Shown here: positions 1-7,947 of the stretch, in pieces
Layout: every line of letters starts with the position of its first letter
How positions within the stretch are numbered: position 1 is the first letter of the stretch
Assembly: GCA_034435635.1 (NCBI GenBank)
Contig: DAOTWY010000005.1
Span: 1 to 37,146 of the forward strand
DNA from: DAOTWY01 sp003696565
GTDB taxonomy: Bacteria; Chloroflexota; Anaerolineae; Aggregatilineales; Phototrophicaceae
Direction: 5' to 3'
DNA: 37,146 nt
Position numbers and translations under genes: made by a program
Notes under the pieces: model-generated
Told to the model about the DNA's origin: nothing
The model's database searches: none
Seen by the model: the letters and a program-made list of their open reading frames with translations, nothing else

Positions 1-91
1 GGCACCCCTTTGGTGCATAATCGCGTACACTAACTTCTTCAAATTGCGAACTGACATTATAGCAATCCAGACACCCAGCGACAAGGGCGCA

Positions 92-625
92 TTAAACCCC
101 TAACTTCCGAGCAACAATCATTAAGGCTGTTGTGGTTTTACTATCACAAATCTCACCCGTTTCAATCAGCTTCAGTGCATCAGTCAGCGACATTGTCACC
201 GTTTCAATAAACTCATCCGCATCCATCTCAAGTGATGAGGGCTTTAAATCAGTTGCCAAAAACAGGTGAATATATTCAGTGGTATAGCCTGGTGCAACAA
301 AAATACCACCTAATGATTCGAGCTTTCCAGGCTTAAAGCTAATTTCTTCCTGCAATTCACGTTCAGCACAGACCAATGGATCTTCACCTGGTTCCAGCGT
401 TCCAGCAGGAATTTCCAGCAGCACACGATCCGCCGCAATACGATACTGCCGCACCAGATGAATTGTCTGGTCAGCATCCAGTGGGACAATCGCCACCGCC
501 CCTGGATGCCTAACCAATTCTCGCTGGCTTGTGCTACCATCCGGGAGCATGACCTCATGTACATCAAGCTTAATAACTCGCCCCTCAAAAATATGCTTTG
601 TGGATGTAATTGTCTCGTTCATCAT
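92..625 (-). CDS. Nudix hydrolase, ADP-ribose pyrophosphatase type
   Basis: 177-residue Nudix protein, likely hydrolysing ADP-ribose or a similar nucleoside diphosphate sugar in the cytoplasm. The Nudix box is at residues 75-97: G75, E81, R89-E90 and the metal-binding pair E93-E94. Ser96 stands where the consensus has Gly. The preceding strand LLEIPAG (69-75) and the N-terminal half with GAVAIVPL are typical of the ADPRase/NudF subgroup, and the length is normal. The start overlaps the stop of the upstream lipoprotein gene (ATGATGA), so the two are probably translationally coupled. Met1 and Met2 are both ATG and cannot be told apart. The substrate is inferred from subgroup only. Confidence 0.9.
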   Translation of the reverse strand: MMNETITSTKHIFEGRVIKLDVHEVMLPDGSTSQRELVRHPGAVAIVPLDADQTIHLVRQYRIAADRVLLEIPAGTLEPGEDPLVCAERELQEEISFKPGKLESLGGIFVAPGYTTEYIHLFLATDLKPSSLEMDADEFIETVTMSLTDALKLIETGEICDSKTTTALMIVARKLGV

Positions 626-1611
626 TGACTCGGCGGGATTGTGATTGTTGTTTCCATCAGGACGAAGTTAGGATCAGTAATAGACGGATTTGCCGCTAAA
701 ATTTGATCCACCGTCACACCATAACGCAACGCAATTTCAAACAAGGTTTCTCCCTGGCGAATGGTATACTGCGTTCCACCCACGATTGGCTGTGTGGTCG
801 TAGTGGTCGTAGTGGTGCCACTAACGCTAGACGTTGTCGATACACCAGATGCAATTTGCGTGGGATCAGGCGTATTAGTCGATGTTGGCGGTGGGAAAGT
901 GCCTGTTGTTCCACATCCAGGGATTGTTAACCGCTGCCCGACAACAATCAATTGAATATTACTAATACCATTCACCCGTGCGATATCAGATACTAATACA
1001 CCATATCGCAGTGATAACCGATACAGATTGTCACCAGCACGGACTTCATGCACGCAATCTGCACCAAGCTGCACCGGTGCATTCGTAAAGGTTGGCGTAA
1101 AAATAGGTGTTACAAAAGGATCAACCGTCGGCGTAAACGTTGGCAAAGGCGTAACAGGACCTTGCGCTGTCAGTGTTAAGTTAAACACCCGTTGCGTTTC
1201 TGCGGCGATAATTTCTGTCGCTTGAGCAAATTGCGTTGCTTCCGCAGGGTTAGCAACAGGTTGCTGAAACGGCGTTTCAGTGGCAAATTGCACTTGTTCT
1301 AAGCCGGGCTGAGCCTCATTATCCGTATTACTCGACTCCACCCCACTCGCATCTGCAACCTGGGCTTGTGCCTCAAAAGCCGTCGTTGGTTCTGGCGTGG
1401 AGGTGACAACTTGAACAATTGATGTCACAATAACTTCTGCCGGCTGTGTAATAATGAATGGTGTATTAGTCGGCAGTGTTGGAAATGGTGACGGCGTAAA
1501 GGTTTCTGTATTACGTGGGGCAGCTCCCGGCGAATCAATTGGTTCGCTAGCAGACCTTAAACACCCTGCTGCTGCAAGTATTATAAATAATGCCGGCAAA
1601 AAATTTCTCAT
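622..1611 (-). CDS. LysM-domain lipoprotein with Thr/Pro-rich linker
   Basis: Predicted exported lipoprotein of 329 residues. An ATG exists 30 bases upstream, but start 1611 is preferred because AGGAG lies 7 bases before it and it gives a clean signal MRNFLPALFIILAAAGC with lipobox LAAAG-C17. After a low-complexity Ser/Thr/Pro/Gln region (about 20-180) come two LysM domains. The first (about 185-232) holds the HEVRAGDNLYRLSLRYGV segment and the second (about 282-327) holds YTIRQGETLFEIALRYGV. LysM binds peptidoglycan or other N-acetylglucosamine glycans, so the protein probably tethers to the wall from the membrane. It has no catalytic domain. It is head-to-tail with the Nudix gene and divergent from the hydrolase gene at 1691. 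Confidence 0.88.
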   Translation of the reverse strand: MRNFLPALFIILAAAGCLRSASEPIDSPGAAPRNTETFTPSPFPTLPTNTPFIITQPAEVIVTSIVQVVTSTPEPTTAFEAQAQVADASGVESSNTDNEAQPGLEQVQFATETPFQQPVANPAEATQFAQATEIIAAETQRVFNLTLTAQGPVTPLPTFTPTVDPFVTPIFTPTFTNAPVQLGADCVHEVRAGDNLYRLSLRYGVLVSDIARVNGISNIQLIVVGQRLTIPGCGTTGTFPPPTSTNTPDPTQIASGVSTTSSVSGTTTTTTTTQPIVGGTQYTIRQGETLFEIALRYGVTVDQILAANPSITDPNFVLMETTITIPPSQ

Positions 1612-1690
1612 AAATTTGCTCCTAGCAAAACAAGCTCTCATAGATTATACAGAATCTTGTGCGACACGGCTATGTTTGAGGATAAACCAC

Positions 1691-2314
1691 ATGATTGAAA
1701 ATATTAAATGGCTTGGTCATGGTAGTTTTGTCATTGAAGGACCACCCATTATTTATATTGATCCCTGGCGTGTAGTGAAGCAAGTTTTTCATCCTGATGT
1801 CATTCTCATCTCTCATGAGCATTATGATCATTTCTCCGTTGCAGATATTAGTAAAATTCGCGGACCAGAAACACGCATCATCAGCAACGAAACCATCGCC
1901 GCACAACTTGATGGTGTCACAGTGTTACGTCCCTGGCAAAGTATAACTGTCGAACGTGCTAGCATCAAAGCTGTTCCTGCTTATTCGCTAAATAGTCTGC
2001 AACATCCCAAAGAAGCCGGTGGTTTAGGTTTTGTCATTTCCCTTAACTTGTATGATATTTATTATGCAGGGGATACACAAATTATCCCTGAAATGGAGCG
2101 AATTCAACCGGATATTGCCATCCTCCCTATTGACGGCAACGGGACGTTAACAGTTGAGCAAGCAGCGCAGGTCGTCCGTAAAATGCGCCCGCGCTGGGTT
2201 ATACCCAGTAATTGGGGAACAACAACCGAAGGGGCATCATCTATCGATGCCAAAACGCTACAAGAACTTGTTAGAGATTATGCAAAAGTAATTATTCCAG
2301 AACAAACAAGATAG
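1691..2314 (+). CDS. Metallo-beta-lactamase-fold hydrolase (UlaG/UPF0173-like)
   Basis: 207-residue cytoplasmic MBL-fold protein. It has the HEHYDH zinc motif at residues 42-47, the downstream YYAGDTQ segment (metal-bridging Asp) and a late WVIPSNWG segment. Size and motifs fit the compact YtkL/UPF0173/UlaG-like group, whose substrates are mostly unknown. The reading frame is open upstream to 1454, but that part is antisense to the lipoprotein gene. The ATG at 1691 has GAGG about 9 bases upstream and starts the fold directly at IKWLGHGSF. It is followed after 9 bases by the secreted hydrolase gene, so the pair is probably one operon. No substrate can be assigned. Confidence 0.85.
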   Translation: MIENIKWLGHGSFVIEGPPIIYIDPWRVVKQVFHPDVILISHEHYDHFSVADISKIRGPETRIISNETIAAQLDGVTVLRPWQSITVERASIKAVPAYSLNSLQHPKEAGGLGFVISLNLYDIYYAGDTQIIPEMERIQPDIAILPIDGNGTLTVEQAAQVVRKMRPRWVIPSNWGTTTEGASSIDAKTLQELVRDYAKVIIPEQTR

Positions 2315-2323
2315 GAAAATCAA

Positions 2324-4198
2324 ATGTTCAAACAACTATTTTTCATCTATTTTAGCCTGTTATCAATTTTTAGTGTAACACTAGCCCAACGTCCTGATGC
2401 GCCGACGTATGCTTTACCTGGTCAATATCCTGTTGGCACACGTGATTATATCATCGAAGATGATACACGCCCCCTAGATGTTACGATCTGGTATCCCGCA
2501 CAAACTACCGATGATCAAGCAACGCAATATCAAATGGGTTTAATTACAGTACAAGGTCGTGCTATCCGTGATGCTCCTCCCCTCATAGATAATGCACCTT
2601 ATCCATTGGTGTTGTTTTCTCATGGTAACAGTGGCTATCGTTTTCAAAGCACATGGTTTGTAGAACATCTTGCGTCCTATGGTTTTATCGTCATGGCGGT
2701 TGACCACCCTACCAACACCATCATGGATCTCGTACAAAATAGAGAGCAGTTTTCTCAAGATATTGCACCAAACTATATTTACCGCCCACAAGACTTACTG
2801 AGAGTAATCAATTTTGCAGAGGAATTAAACACGGATGAAATGCTCGGCATAATTGACATAAATAACATCGCTGTTTCTGGTCATTCTTTTGGCGGATACA
2901 CTGCATTAGCAGTTGGTGGCGCACGGTTAAATTTTGATCAGCTTGAAGAACGATGCAACACAACCACCGAAAACCCAGAACGACTATATAATGTATGTTT
3001 CTTGCTTAATCAAGAACAGCAAATTGCCCAAACAGCCGGATATGACACCCCGCCACAAGGCACATGGGAAGCTATTAGTGATTCACGTGTTAAAGCCATC
3101 ATCGCCTTTGCTCCATGGAACGGACAGATTCTTGACCAAACCACACTCAATAACCTAAACATTCCCACGTTAATCATGGTCGGCTCAGCTGATCAAGTCA
3201 CACCACCAGAACGAGATGCTTATGTTATTTATGAAGAATTACTTCATGCGCCACGCATTCTAACTGTTTTTGACCACGCTGGGCACTATATTTTTGTGGA
3301 TTCTTGTTTTGATTTAGCTATTCGTTTCGGCTTTTTTGGCAGTTGCTCTGATCCAGTGTGGGATATGGCACGAGTACATGACATCAGCAACCACATCACA
3401 ACCGCTTTCTTGTTGAGCGTATTTTATGGTGATGAAGCCGCACAGACAGCCCTCGATCCAACCAACAACCAGTACACTGGCATTTACTATGAGCAACAAT
3501 TCCCTACTACATATGAAACACGTAGTCCACAAATACTTGATATATTACCTCATGATCCAAATGCTTTTACCCAGGGCTTGTTGCTTCATGATAACATGCT
3601 CTATGAAAGCACCGGTTTATATGGTCAATCAACCTTAAGAAGAGTTGATCCAACAACTGGCGAGGTCGATCTGATGATTACAGTCGATGACAGTTACTTC
3701 GCAGAAGGCTTGGCTTTGGTCGATGATCGCCTTATTCAATTAACCTGGCGCGAAAACACAGCATTTGTGTATGATGTAAACACGTTTGAGCTGCTAGATC
3801 AATATACATATGACGGAGAGGGCTGGGGATTGTGCTACGATGGCGACTGGCTTTATATGAGCAATGGCAGTAGTGAGCTAACCCGCCGCGACCCACAAAC
3901 TTTTGAACCACTTGAAATTATCCCTGTTCACCTAGATGGGCAACCTGTATCAAATCTCAATGAGCTAGAATGTGTTGGAGAAAACATCTATGCCAATATC
4001 TGGCAGACAGATCAAATTATTCGGATTAACAAAACAACTGGGGTTGTCAACACGGTGATTGATGCCAGTGGTCTGCTCTTACCAGAGGAATATGCTAACG
4101 CGGATGTGTTAAATGGAATTGCATATGACCCGGAAAACGACTGGTTTTATATCACAGGTAAGCTATGGAACAAGTTGTTCATTGTGCGGTTTGAATAA
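2324..4198 (+). CDS. Secreted alpha/beta hydrolase fused to glutaminyl-peptide cyclotransferase
   Basis: 624-residue exported two-domain protein. Residues 1-21 form a signal peptide ending TLAQ. Residues about 30-375 are an alpha/beta hydrolase resembling PAF-acetylhydrolase or dienelactone hydrolase types, with nucleophile elbow GHSFGG (Ser188), an acid candidate Asp290 in GSADQV and catalytic His321 in DHAGH. Residues about 401-624 match the beta-propeller glutamine cyclotransferase family, beginning at LPHDPNAFTQGL (410-419) and with LNELE and DVLNGIAYD motifs. That family turns N-terminal Gln into pyroglutamate. The gene starts 9 bases after the hydrolase at 1691, with AGGA upstream of the ATG. 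The fusion is in one uninterrupted frame. Both activities are inferred from motifs. Confidence 0.85.
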   Translation: MFKQLFFIYFSLLSIFSVTLAQRPDAPTYALPGQYPVGTRDYIIEDDTRPLDVTIWYPAQTTDDQATQYQMGLITVQGRAIRDAPPLIDNAPYPLVLFSHGNSGYRFQSTWFVEHLASYGFIVMAVDHPTNTIMDLVQNREQFSQDIAPNYIYRPQDLLRVINFAEELNTDEMLGIIDINNIAVSGHSFGGYTALAVGGARLNFDQLEERCNTTTENPERLYNVCFLLNQEQQIAQTAGYDTPPQGTWEAISDSRVKAIIAFAPWNGQILDQTTLNNLNIPTLIMVGSADQVTPPERDAYVIYEELLHAPRILTVFDHAGHYIFVDSCFDLAIRFGFFGSCSDPVWDMARVHDISNHITTAFLLSVFYGDEAAQTALDPTNNQYTGIYYEQQFPTTYETRSPQILDILPHDPNAFTQGLLLHDNMLYESTGLYGQSTLRRVDPTTGEVDLMITVDDSYFAEGLALVDDRLIQLTWRENTAFVYDVNTFELLDQYTYDGEGWGLCYDGDWLYMSNGSSELTRRDPQTFEPLEIIPVHLDGQPVSNLNELECVGENIYANIWQTDQIIRINKTTGVVNTVIDASGLLLPEEYANADVLNGIAYDPENDWFYITGKLWNKLFIVRFE

Positions 4199-4202
4199 CT
4201 AA

Positions 4203-4243
4203 AATGGCGCGGTCAATGTCTGTGATCCGCGCCATTGTTTTTT
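4203..4243. terminator. Bidirectional intrinsic terminator
   Basis: A perfect 10-bp inverted repeat, AATGGCGCGG (4203-4212) and CCGCGCCATT (4227-4236), lies between two convergent genes. On the + strand it is followed by GTTTTTT, a good U-tract for the 2324 gene. On the - strand the stem is followed by only TTTT, so termination of clpX readout is likely but weaker. The T-run overlaps the clpX stop codon. Confidence 0.85.
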
Positions 4244-5537
4244 ACGCTGCCGGGTAAAGCGTCCCGTCATCCCCCCACTCTAACTCTTTATCCGCATTGG
4301 TAAAGATATGAGGTGGGCGTAATCCATTGATGACATCAGCATCAATAACAACTTTACGAATATCATCACGCCCAGGGATTTCATACATAACATCAAGTAA
4401 GCAGCTTTCAATAATTGAACGCAAACCACGCGCCCCTGTCTCACGCTTGATAGTCAATTCTGCTGCGGCATCTAATGCAGACTCTTCAAATATCAGTTCT
4501 ACATTGTCCAAGCTCAGCAAATATTGATATTGTTTGGTAAGCGCGTTCTTTGGCTCAACTAAAATCCGCTTAAGTGCTGCCTTATCCAGCGGGTCAATGC
4601 TGACCACAACAGGCAGTCGTCCCACTAATTCAGGGATCAAACCATGGTGCATCAAATCCTCAGGCGCAATTTTACGCAATAACGTTGCACGGTCAACCTC
4701 TGCACGAGAAGCACTTGCTCCAAACCCAATAGAGCTTTTTGTGCCAATGCGTTTACTAATCACATCTTCAATACCGTCGAACGTGCCACCACAAATAAAC
4801 AAAATATTGGTGGTGTCAATCTGTAAAAATTCCTGATGTGGATGTTTACGCCCACCCTGAGGTGGTACATTGGCTAATGTTCCCTCAATGATCTTTAGCA
4901 GTGCCTGCTGCACACCTTCACCAGAAACATCGCGGGTAATTGATGGATTGTCATTAGACTTCCGTGCAATTTTGTCAATTTCGTCGATGTAGATAATGCC
5001 TTTTTCCGCACGAGCAATATCACCATCTGCCGCTTGGATAAGACGCAGTAAAATATTTTCTACATCCTCACCAACATAGCCAGCTTCTGTTAAAGCAGTA
5101 GCATCTGCAATACAAAATGGCACATCTAAAATCCGCGCTAATGTTTGTGCCAACAGTGTTTTACCGCTGCCCGTGGGTCCTAAAATTAGGATATTGCTCT
5201 TTTGTAAATCAATATCCCCTGCACCTTTGCCAGATTGAATGCGTTTGTAATGATTATAGACCGCCACACTCAGAACACGTTTGGCGTGGTGCTGACCAAC
5301 AACATACTCATTCAGATGTTCCATAATCTGGCGTGGCGAAAGCAGATTCTTGATCTCAAAATCATCGTCATAAGAATTGCTACGGGTTAAGTCTTCATCC
5401 AGCAGCAAGTTGTAGCACAACTCAACACAATAATTGCAGATGAAAACCCCATCCGGTCCGGCAATTAACCGCTCAACTTCATCATGATGACGATTGCAAA
5501 ATGAACAGCGATGTTCACCTGTTGACATATATCCCAC
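4242..5537 (-). CDS. clpX: ATP-dependent Clp protease ATP-binding subunit ClpX
   Basis: AAA+ unfoldase that feeds substrates to ClpP. The N-terminal zinc-binding domain has four Cys (11, 14, 34, 37). The Walker A is GPTGSGKT (120-127), pore loop GYVGED (153-158), Walker B IIYIDEID (about 181-188), and the sensor and C-terminal small domain are complete. The length of 431 is normal. The start is taken as GTG at 5537, overlapping the clpP stop by one base (TAGTG), because AGGGG lies about 10 bases before it. The ATG at 5528 (Met4) is the alternative and would leave the SD about 19 bases away. It is the last gene of tig-clpP-clpX, the same order as in many bacteria. Confidence 0.97.
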   Translation of the reverse strand: MGYMSTGEHRCSFCNRHHDEVERLIAGPDGVFICNYCVELCYNLLLDEDLTRSNSYDDDFEIKNLLSPRQIMEHLNEYVVGQHHAKRVLSVAVYNHYKRIQSGKGAGDIDLQKSNILILGPTGSGKTLLAQTLARILDVPFCIADATALTEAGYVGEDVENILLRLIQAADGDIARAEKGIIYIDEIDKIARKSNDNPSITRDVSGEGVQQALLKIIEGTLANVPPQGGRKHPHQEFLQIDTTNILFICGGTFDGIEDVISKRIGTKSSIGFGASASRAEVDRATLLRKIAPEDLMHHGLIPELVGRLPVVVSIDPLDKAALKRILVEPKNALTKQYQYLLSLDNVELIFEESALDAAAELTIKRETGARGLRSIIESCLLDVMYEIPGRDDIRKVVIDADVINGLRPPHIFTNADKELEWGDDGTLYPAA

Positions 5538-6142
5538 TAGCGTTTGTCCCCTTTCTCAATCTCCAGTACAGAATCAACCAAACCATATTCCACAGCTTGT
5601 TTTGCACTGAAGTAAATATCGCGGTCAGTATCACGCTCAATCACTTCATAATCTTTGCCTGTGTGCTTTACAAAGATATTGTTTAGCAATTCCTTCAGGC
5701 GGACAATCTCATTTGCCTGAATAACAATATCAGAAGCCTGACCTTGCGCACCACCCAACGGTTGATGCATGTGGATGGTCGCGTTAGGCAATGCGAACCG
5801 CTTTCCTCGTGTTCCTGCAGCTAATAATACGGTTCCAAAACTAGCGGTAATCCCAACCGCCGTTGTACTAACATCCGGGTTAATAGCCTGCATAGTGTCA
5901 TAAATCGCTAAGCCGGAATAAACGATACCGCCGGGGGAGTTGATATACATCTGGATCATGCGCTCAGCGTCTTCACGATCCAAAAATAACAGTTGTGCAA
6001 CAATCAAATTCGCAACTTGGTCATTAATCCCTGACCCCATAAACACAATACGCTCTTTTAATAGCAGAGAATAAATATCATATGCACGCTCACCACGGCT
6101 TCCCTGCTCAATCACCATTGGAATAACATTATGGAAATTCAT
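5537..6142 (-). CDS. clpP: ATP-dependent Clp protease proteolytic subunit
   Basis: Serine peptidase that forms the tetradecameric barrel partnered by ClpX. The catalytic triad is visible as Ser101 (GITASFG), His126 (IHMHQP) and Asp175 (DTDRD). The spacings match the Escherichia coli enzyme (25 and 49 residues). The NSPGG oxyanion-region motif is at about 69-73. The N-terminus from this ATG (MNFHNVIPMVIEQG) matches ordinary ClpP. The nearest good Shine-Dalgarno is unusually far from the ATG; see the leader element at 6143-6174. ClpX follows with a one-base overlap and tig precedes by 84 bases. Confidence 0.97.
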   Translation of the reverse strand: MNFHNVIPMVIEQGSRGERAYDIYSLLLKERIVFMGSGINDQVANLIVAQLLFLDREDAERMIQMYINSPGGIVYSGLAIYDTMQAINPDVSTTAVGITASFGTVLLAAGTRGKRFALPNATIHMHQPLGGAQGQASDIVIQANEIVRLKELLNNIFVKHTGKDYEVIERDTDRDIYFSAKQAVEYGLVDSVLEIEKGDKR

Positions 6143-6174
6143 CGAATTCGGCGCAACAATTACGCCTTACTCCT
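6143..6174 (-). promoter_or_regulatory. clpP leader: SD, hairpin, then start codon
   Basis: Read on the - strand, AGGAG (6174-6170) is 27 bases from the ATG. Between them, bases 6166-6150 can form a 7-bp stem, GGCGTAA with TTGCGCC (one G-U pair) and a 3-base loop. Folding removes 17 bases and leaves 3 + 7 = 10 bases between SD and ATG, a workable spacing. An in-frame ATT lies 9 bases after the SD and is a less likely start. Confidence 0.5.
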
Positions 6175-6226
6175 TTCTTATTAAAGAACGGTGTTTTAAC
6201 AATTCAAACACTCAAACGCAAGCAGC

Positions 6227-7726
6227 TCATTCCTGCTCTTGGTCACTCGCTTCGGTCTCGGTTTCTGCTGGTGTTTCTTGAAGAGAGACTTCTGCCTCTG
6301 ATTGAACGTCCTCTTGAGATTCCTCAGCTTTTGGAGCAGGTATTTCCTCACCTTTAGCAATCGCAATAATGCGATCATATAACGCTTTTTGCAGCAAATT
6401 CTGCCGGATATTACTCCGCATACGCGGTGTATCAAATATCTGCCGGATTGTTTCTGCTTGTTCACCAAATTGAACAACCATTTCATCAATTTGTGCATCG
6501 ATGTCTTCTTCTGGTACAGAAACATGTTCTTGCAGTAAGATTTCGCCCAGAGCTAATGACCGCTTGATATTAACTTCTGCTGCTTCACGATAATCTGCAC
6601 GAAGTTCTTCATTGGTCTTCTGCATTATATTAAGGAATTGTTCTAAAGATATGCCTTGCTGCTTTAGTCTTTCTTCCAATTCCTTCACCAAGTCATCAAT
6701 GAAATCATCAACCATTGCCTCTGGATAAGTAAATTCAGAGATAGACACAATTTCGTCCATCACATTATTCAGGTATTCCTCATTCGCACGTGATTCCAAT
6801 TCTTTCTGGAGAGTTTCACGGATTTTTTCACGCAGTTGTTCAAGCGAAAACGGACCATCTGGATCATCGGCAGAGACACGCTGAGCAAAATCATCGTCTA
6901 ATTCTGGCAATGTCACTGTCTTTACTTGATTGACAATAATATTAAACGCAATCTTACGTCCAGTAATGTCCGAGTACTGGTCATCATCGGGAACAGTTAG
7001 CTCAAAATCGAGTTCATCTTCTGCCTTCGCACCAATGATCTGTTCCAAAAAACCTGGCATCACAGGATCATCATCTAAGTCAATATCACACACAAAACCA
7101 TGTTCGTGCATAAATGGCGCGCCTTTTTCTGGCTGTTTATCTGTACCCTCATCCGCATCTGCCTCAGTAAGTTGGGGCGGATCATCTGCGAAAGTAGCAT
7201 GAACATCAAGCTCAACTTGATCGCCAGCCTCAGCAGCACCTTCCTTTACATCTACAACAGCATGTCTTTTACGCAGGTCTTCCAATGCCTTTTCTAGCAT
7301 TTCATCGGTGACTTCCGGCACGCTGAATTCTTTACGAATGGCACGGTAATCCCCTAATTTAACGACAGGTTTTAATGGCACGCTGTAAATAAATGTTGGC
7401 GCAGCAGCCTCTTCATCGAACTGAATATCATCAAAATTACCTGGACCATACGGTTCCACACCAGATTGCTCCAATGCTTCTCGATAAACAACCTGGGTTA
7501 GGTCTTCGATTGCCTCATTGATGATATAGCTTTCAAAACCATTACGCACTAAAACAGAATAGGGTACTTTCCCCTTACGAAAGCCCCGAATATTGACCTG
7601 CTTGGCAATTTTACGTGCAGCTTTTTGTTTTGCGTTTTCAAACCGCTCAGCGTCTAATTCAACAGTAAAGCGGGCTGTATGATTATCGAGGTGTTCAGTC
7701 TGGAACTTCAAGGCTATGTCCTTCAT
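6227..7726 (-). CDS. tig: Trigger factor, ribosome-associated chaperone
   Basis: Folding chaperone at the ribosome exit tunnel. The N-terminal ribosome-binding domain has the signature GFRKGKVP at about 49-56. A PPIase (FKBP-like) domain follows at about 155-270, with an acidic, low-complexity insertion around 180-215. The rest is the helical substrate-cradling domain, ending in a Glu/Gln-rich acidic tail. At 499 residues it is somewhat longer than usual (about 430-450), owing to the insertion and the tail. No Shine-Dalgarno precedes the ATG; instead a perfect extended -10 lies 7 bases upstream, suggesting a leaderless message. It heads the tig-clpP-clpX cluster. Confidence 0.95.
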   Translation of the reverse strand: MKDIALKFQTEHLDNHTARFTVELDAERFENAKQKAARKIAKQVNIRGFRKGKVPYSVLVRNGFESYIINEAIEDLTQVVYREALEQSGVEPYGPGNFDDIQFDEEAAAPTFIYSVPLKPVVKLGDYRAIRKEFSVPEVTDEMLEKALEDLRKRHAVVDVKEGAAEAGDQVELDVHATFADDPPQLTEADADEGTDKQPEKGAPFMHEHGFVCDIDLDDDPVMPGFLEQIIGAKAEDELDFELTVPDDDQYSDITGRKIAFNIIVNQVKTVTLPELDDDFAQRVSADDPDGPFSLEQLREKIRETLQKELESRANEEYLNNVMDEIVSISEFTYPEAMVDDFIDDLVKELEERLKQQGISLEQFLNIMQKTNEELRADYREAAEVNIKRSLALGEILLQEHVSVPEEDIDAQIDEMVVQFGEQAETIRQIFDTPRMRSNIRQNLLQKALYDRIIAIAKGEEIPAPKAEESQEDVQSEAEVSLQETPAETETEASDQEQE

Positions 7727-7733
7727 CTAACAC

Positions 7734-7742
7734 ATTATAACA
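7734..7742 (-). promoter_or_regulatory. Extended -10 promoter directly upstream of tig
   Basis: On the - strand the sequence reads TGTTATAAT, a perfect TGnTATAAT extended -10, ending 7 bases before the tig ATG. The expected transcription start is 7727 +/- 2, so the mRNA would begin at or within a base or two of the start codon. The -35 position (7757-7762) reads ACCACC, not a consensus, as is common for extended -10 promoters. Confidence 0.6.
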
Positions 7743-7788
7743 CTGGGTTCATGAGTGGTGGTGTAAATGTTTTATCAGAAATATGTAA

Positions 7789-7814
7789 TACAAGGCGCAG
7801 AGGTGCGCCTTGTA
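7789..7814 (-). terminator. Hairpin terminator after tRNA-Leu
   Basis: An 11-bp perfect stem, TACAAGGCGCA (7789-7799) and TGCGCCTTGTA (7804-7814), with a four-base loop, lies 3 bases past the tRNA 3' end. There is no good U-tract on either strand, so it may act as a transcript end or processing signal rather than a classical intrinsic terminator. It also separates the tRNA from the tig promoter. Confidence 0.6.
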
Positions 7815-7817
7815 ATT

Positions 7818-7899
7818 TGGGGAAGGAGGGACTCGAACCCTCACCTCGTAGGAGACATGATCCTAAGTCATGCGCGTCTGCCAATTCCGCCACTCCCCC
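7818..7899 (-). tRNA. tRNA-Leu (anticodon UAG)
   Basis: 82-base class II tRNA on the - strand. The acceptor stem is GGGGGAG with CTTCCCC (one G-U), the D-arm contains GGCGGAATTGGCAGACGC, and the anticodon loop CTTAGGA (anticodon TAG) sits on a CATGA/TCATG stem. The variable region is 13 bases with a 3-bp stem. The T-arm is GAGGG-TTCGAGT-CCCTC and the discriminator base is A, as expected for leucine. CCA is not encoded. It should read CUN codons. A strong promoter lies just upstream (7911-7939). Confidence 0.95.
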
Positions 7900-7910
7900 G
7901 TAGCCGCTTC

Positions 7911-7939
7911 ATTATAGACAAGAGACCTCATTTGAACAA
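7911..7939 (-). promoter_or_regulatory. Promoter of tRNA-Leu
   Basis: On the - strand: -35 TTGTTC (7939-7934), 17-base spacer, -10 TATAAT (7916-7911). The predicted start at about 7904 is 5 bases before the mature tRNA. It lies between the regulator stop codon and the tRNA, so the tRNA has its own promoter. Confidence 0.75.
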
Positions 7940-7947
7940 GGGTGTCT

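Noticed and set aside
1..16. Small GCACC/GGTGC hairpin at the window start
   Set aside because: Only five base pairs at the cut edge, and its gene context is not visible.
795..825. Short tandem repeat in the lipoprotein gene
   Set aside because: It encodes a run of Thr in a low-complexity linker, common in such proteins. It is too short to call a repeat element.
6196..6525. Basic 109-residue open frame in another frame of tig
   Set aside because: It lies mostly inside tig with unnatural composition and no SD. It is a shadow frame.
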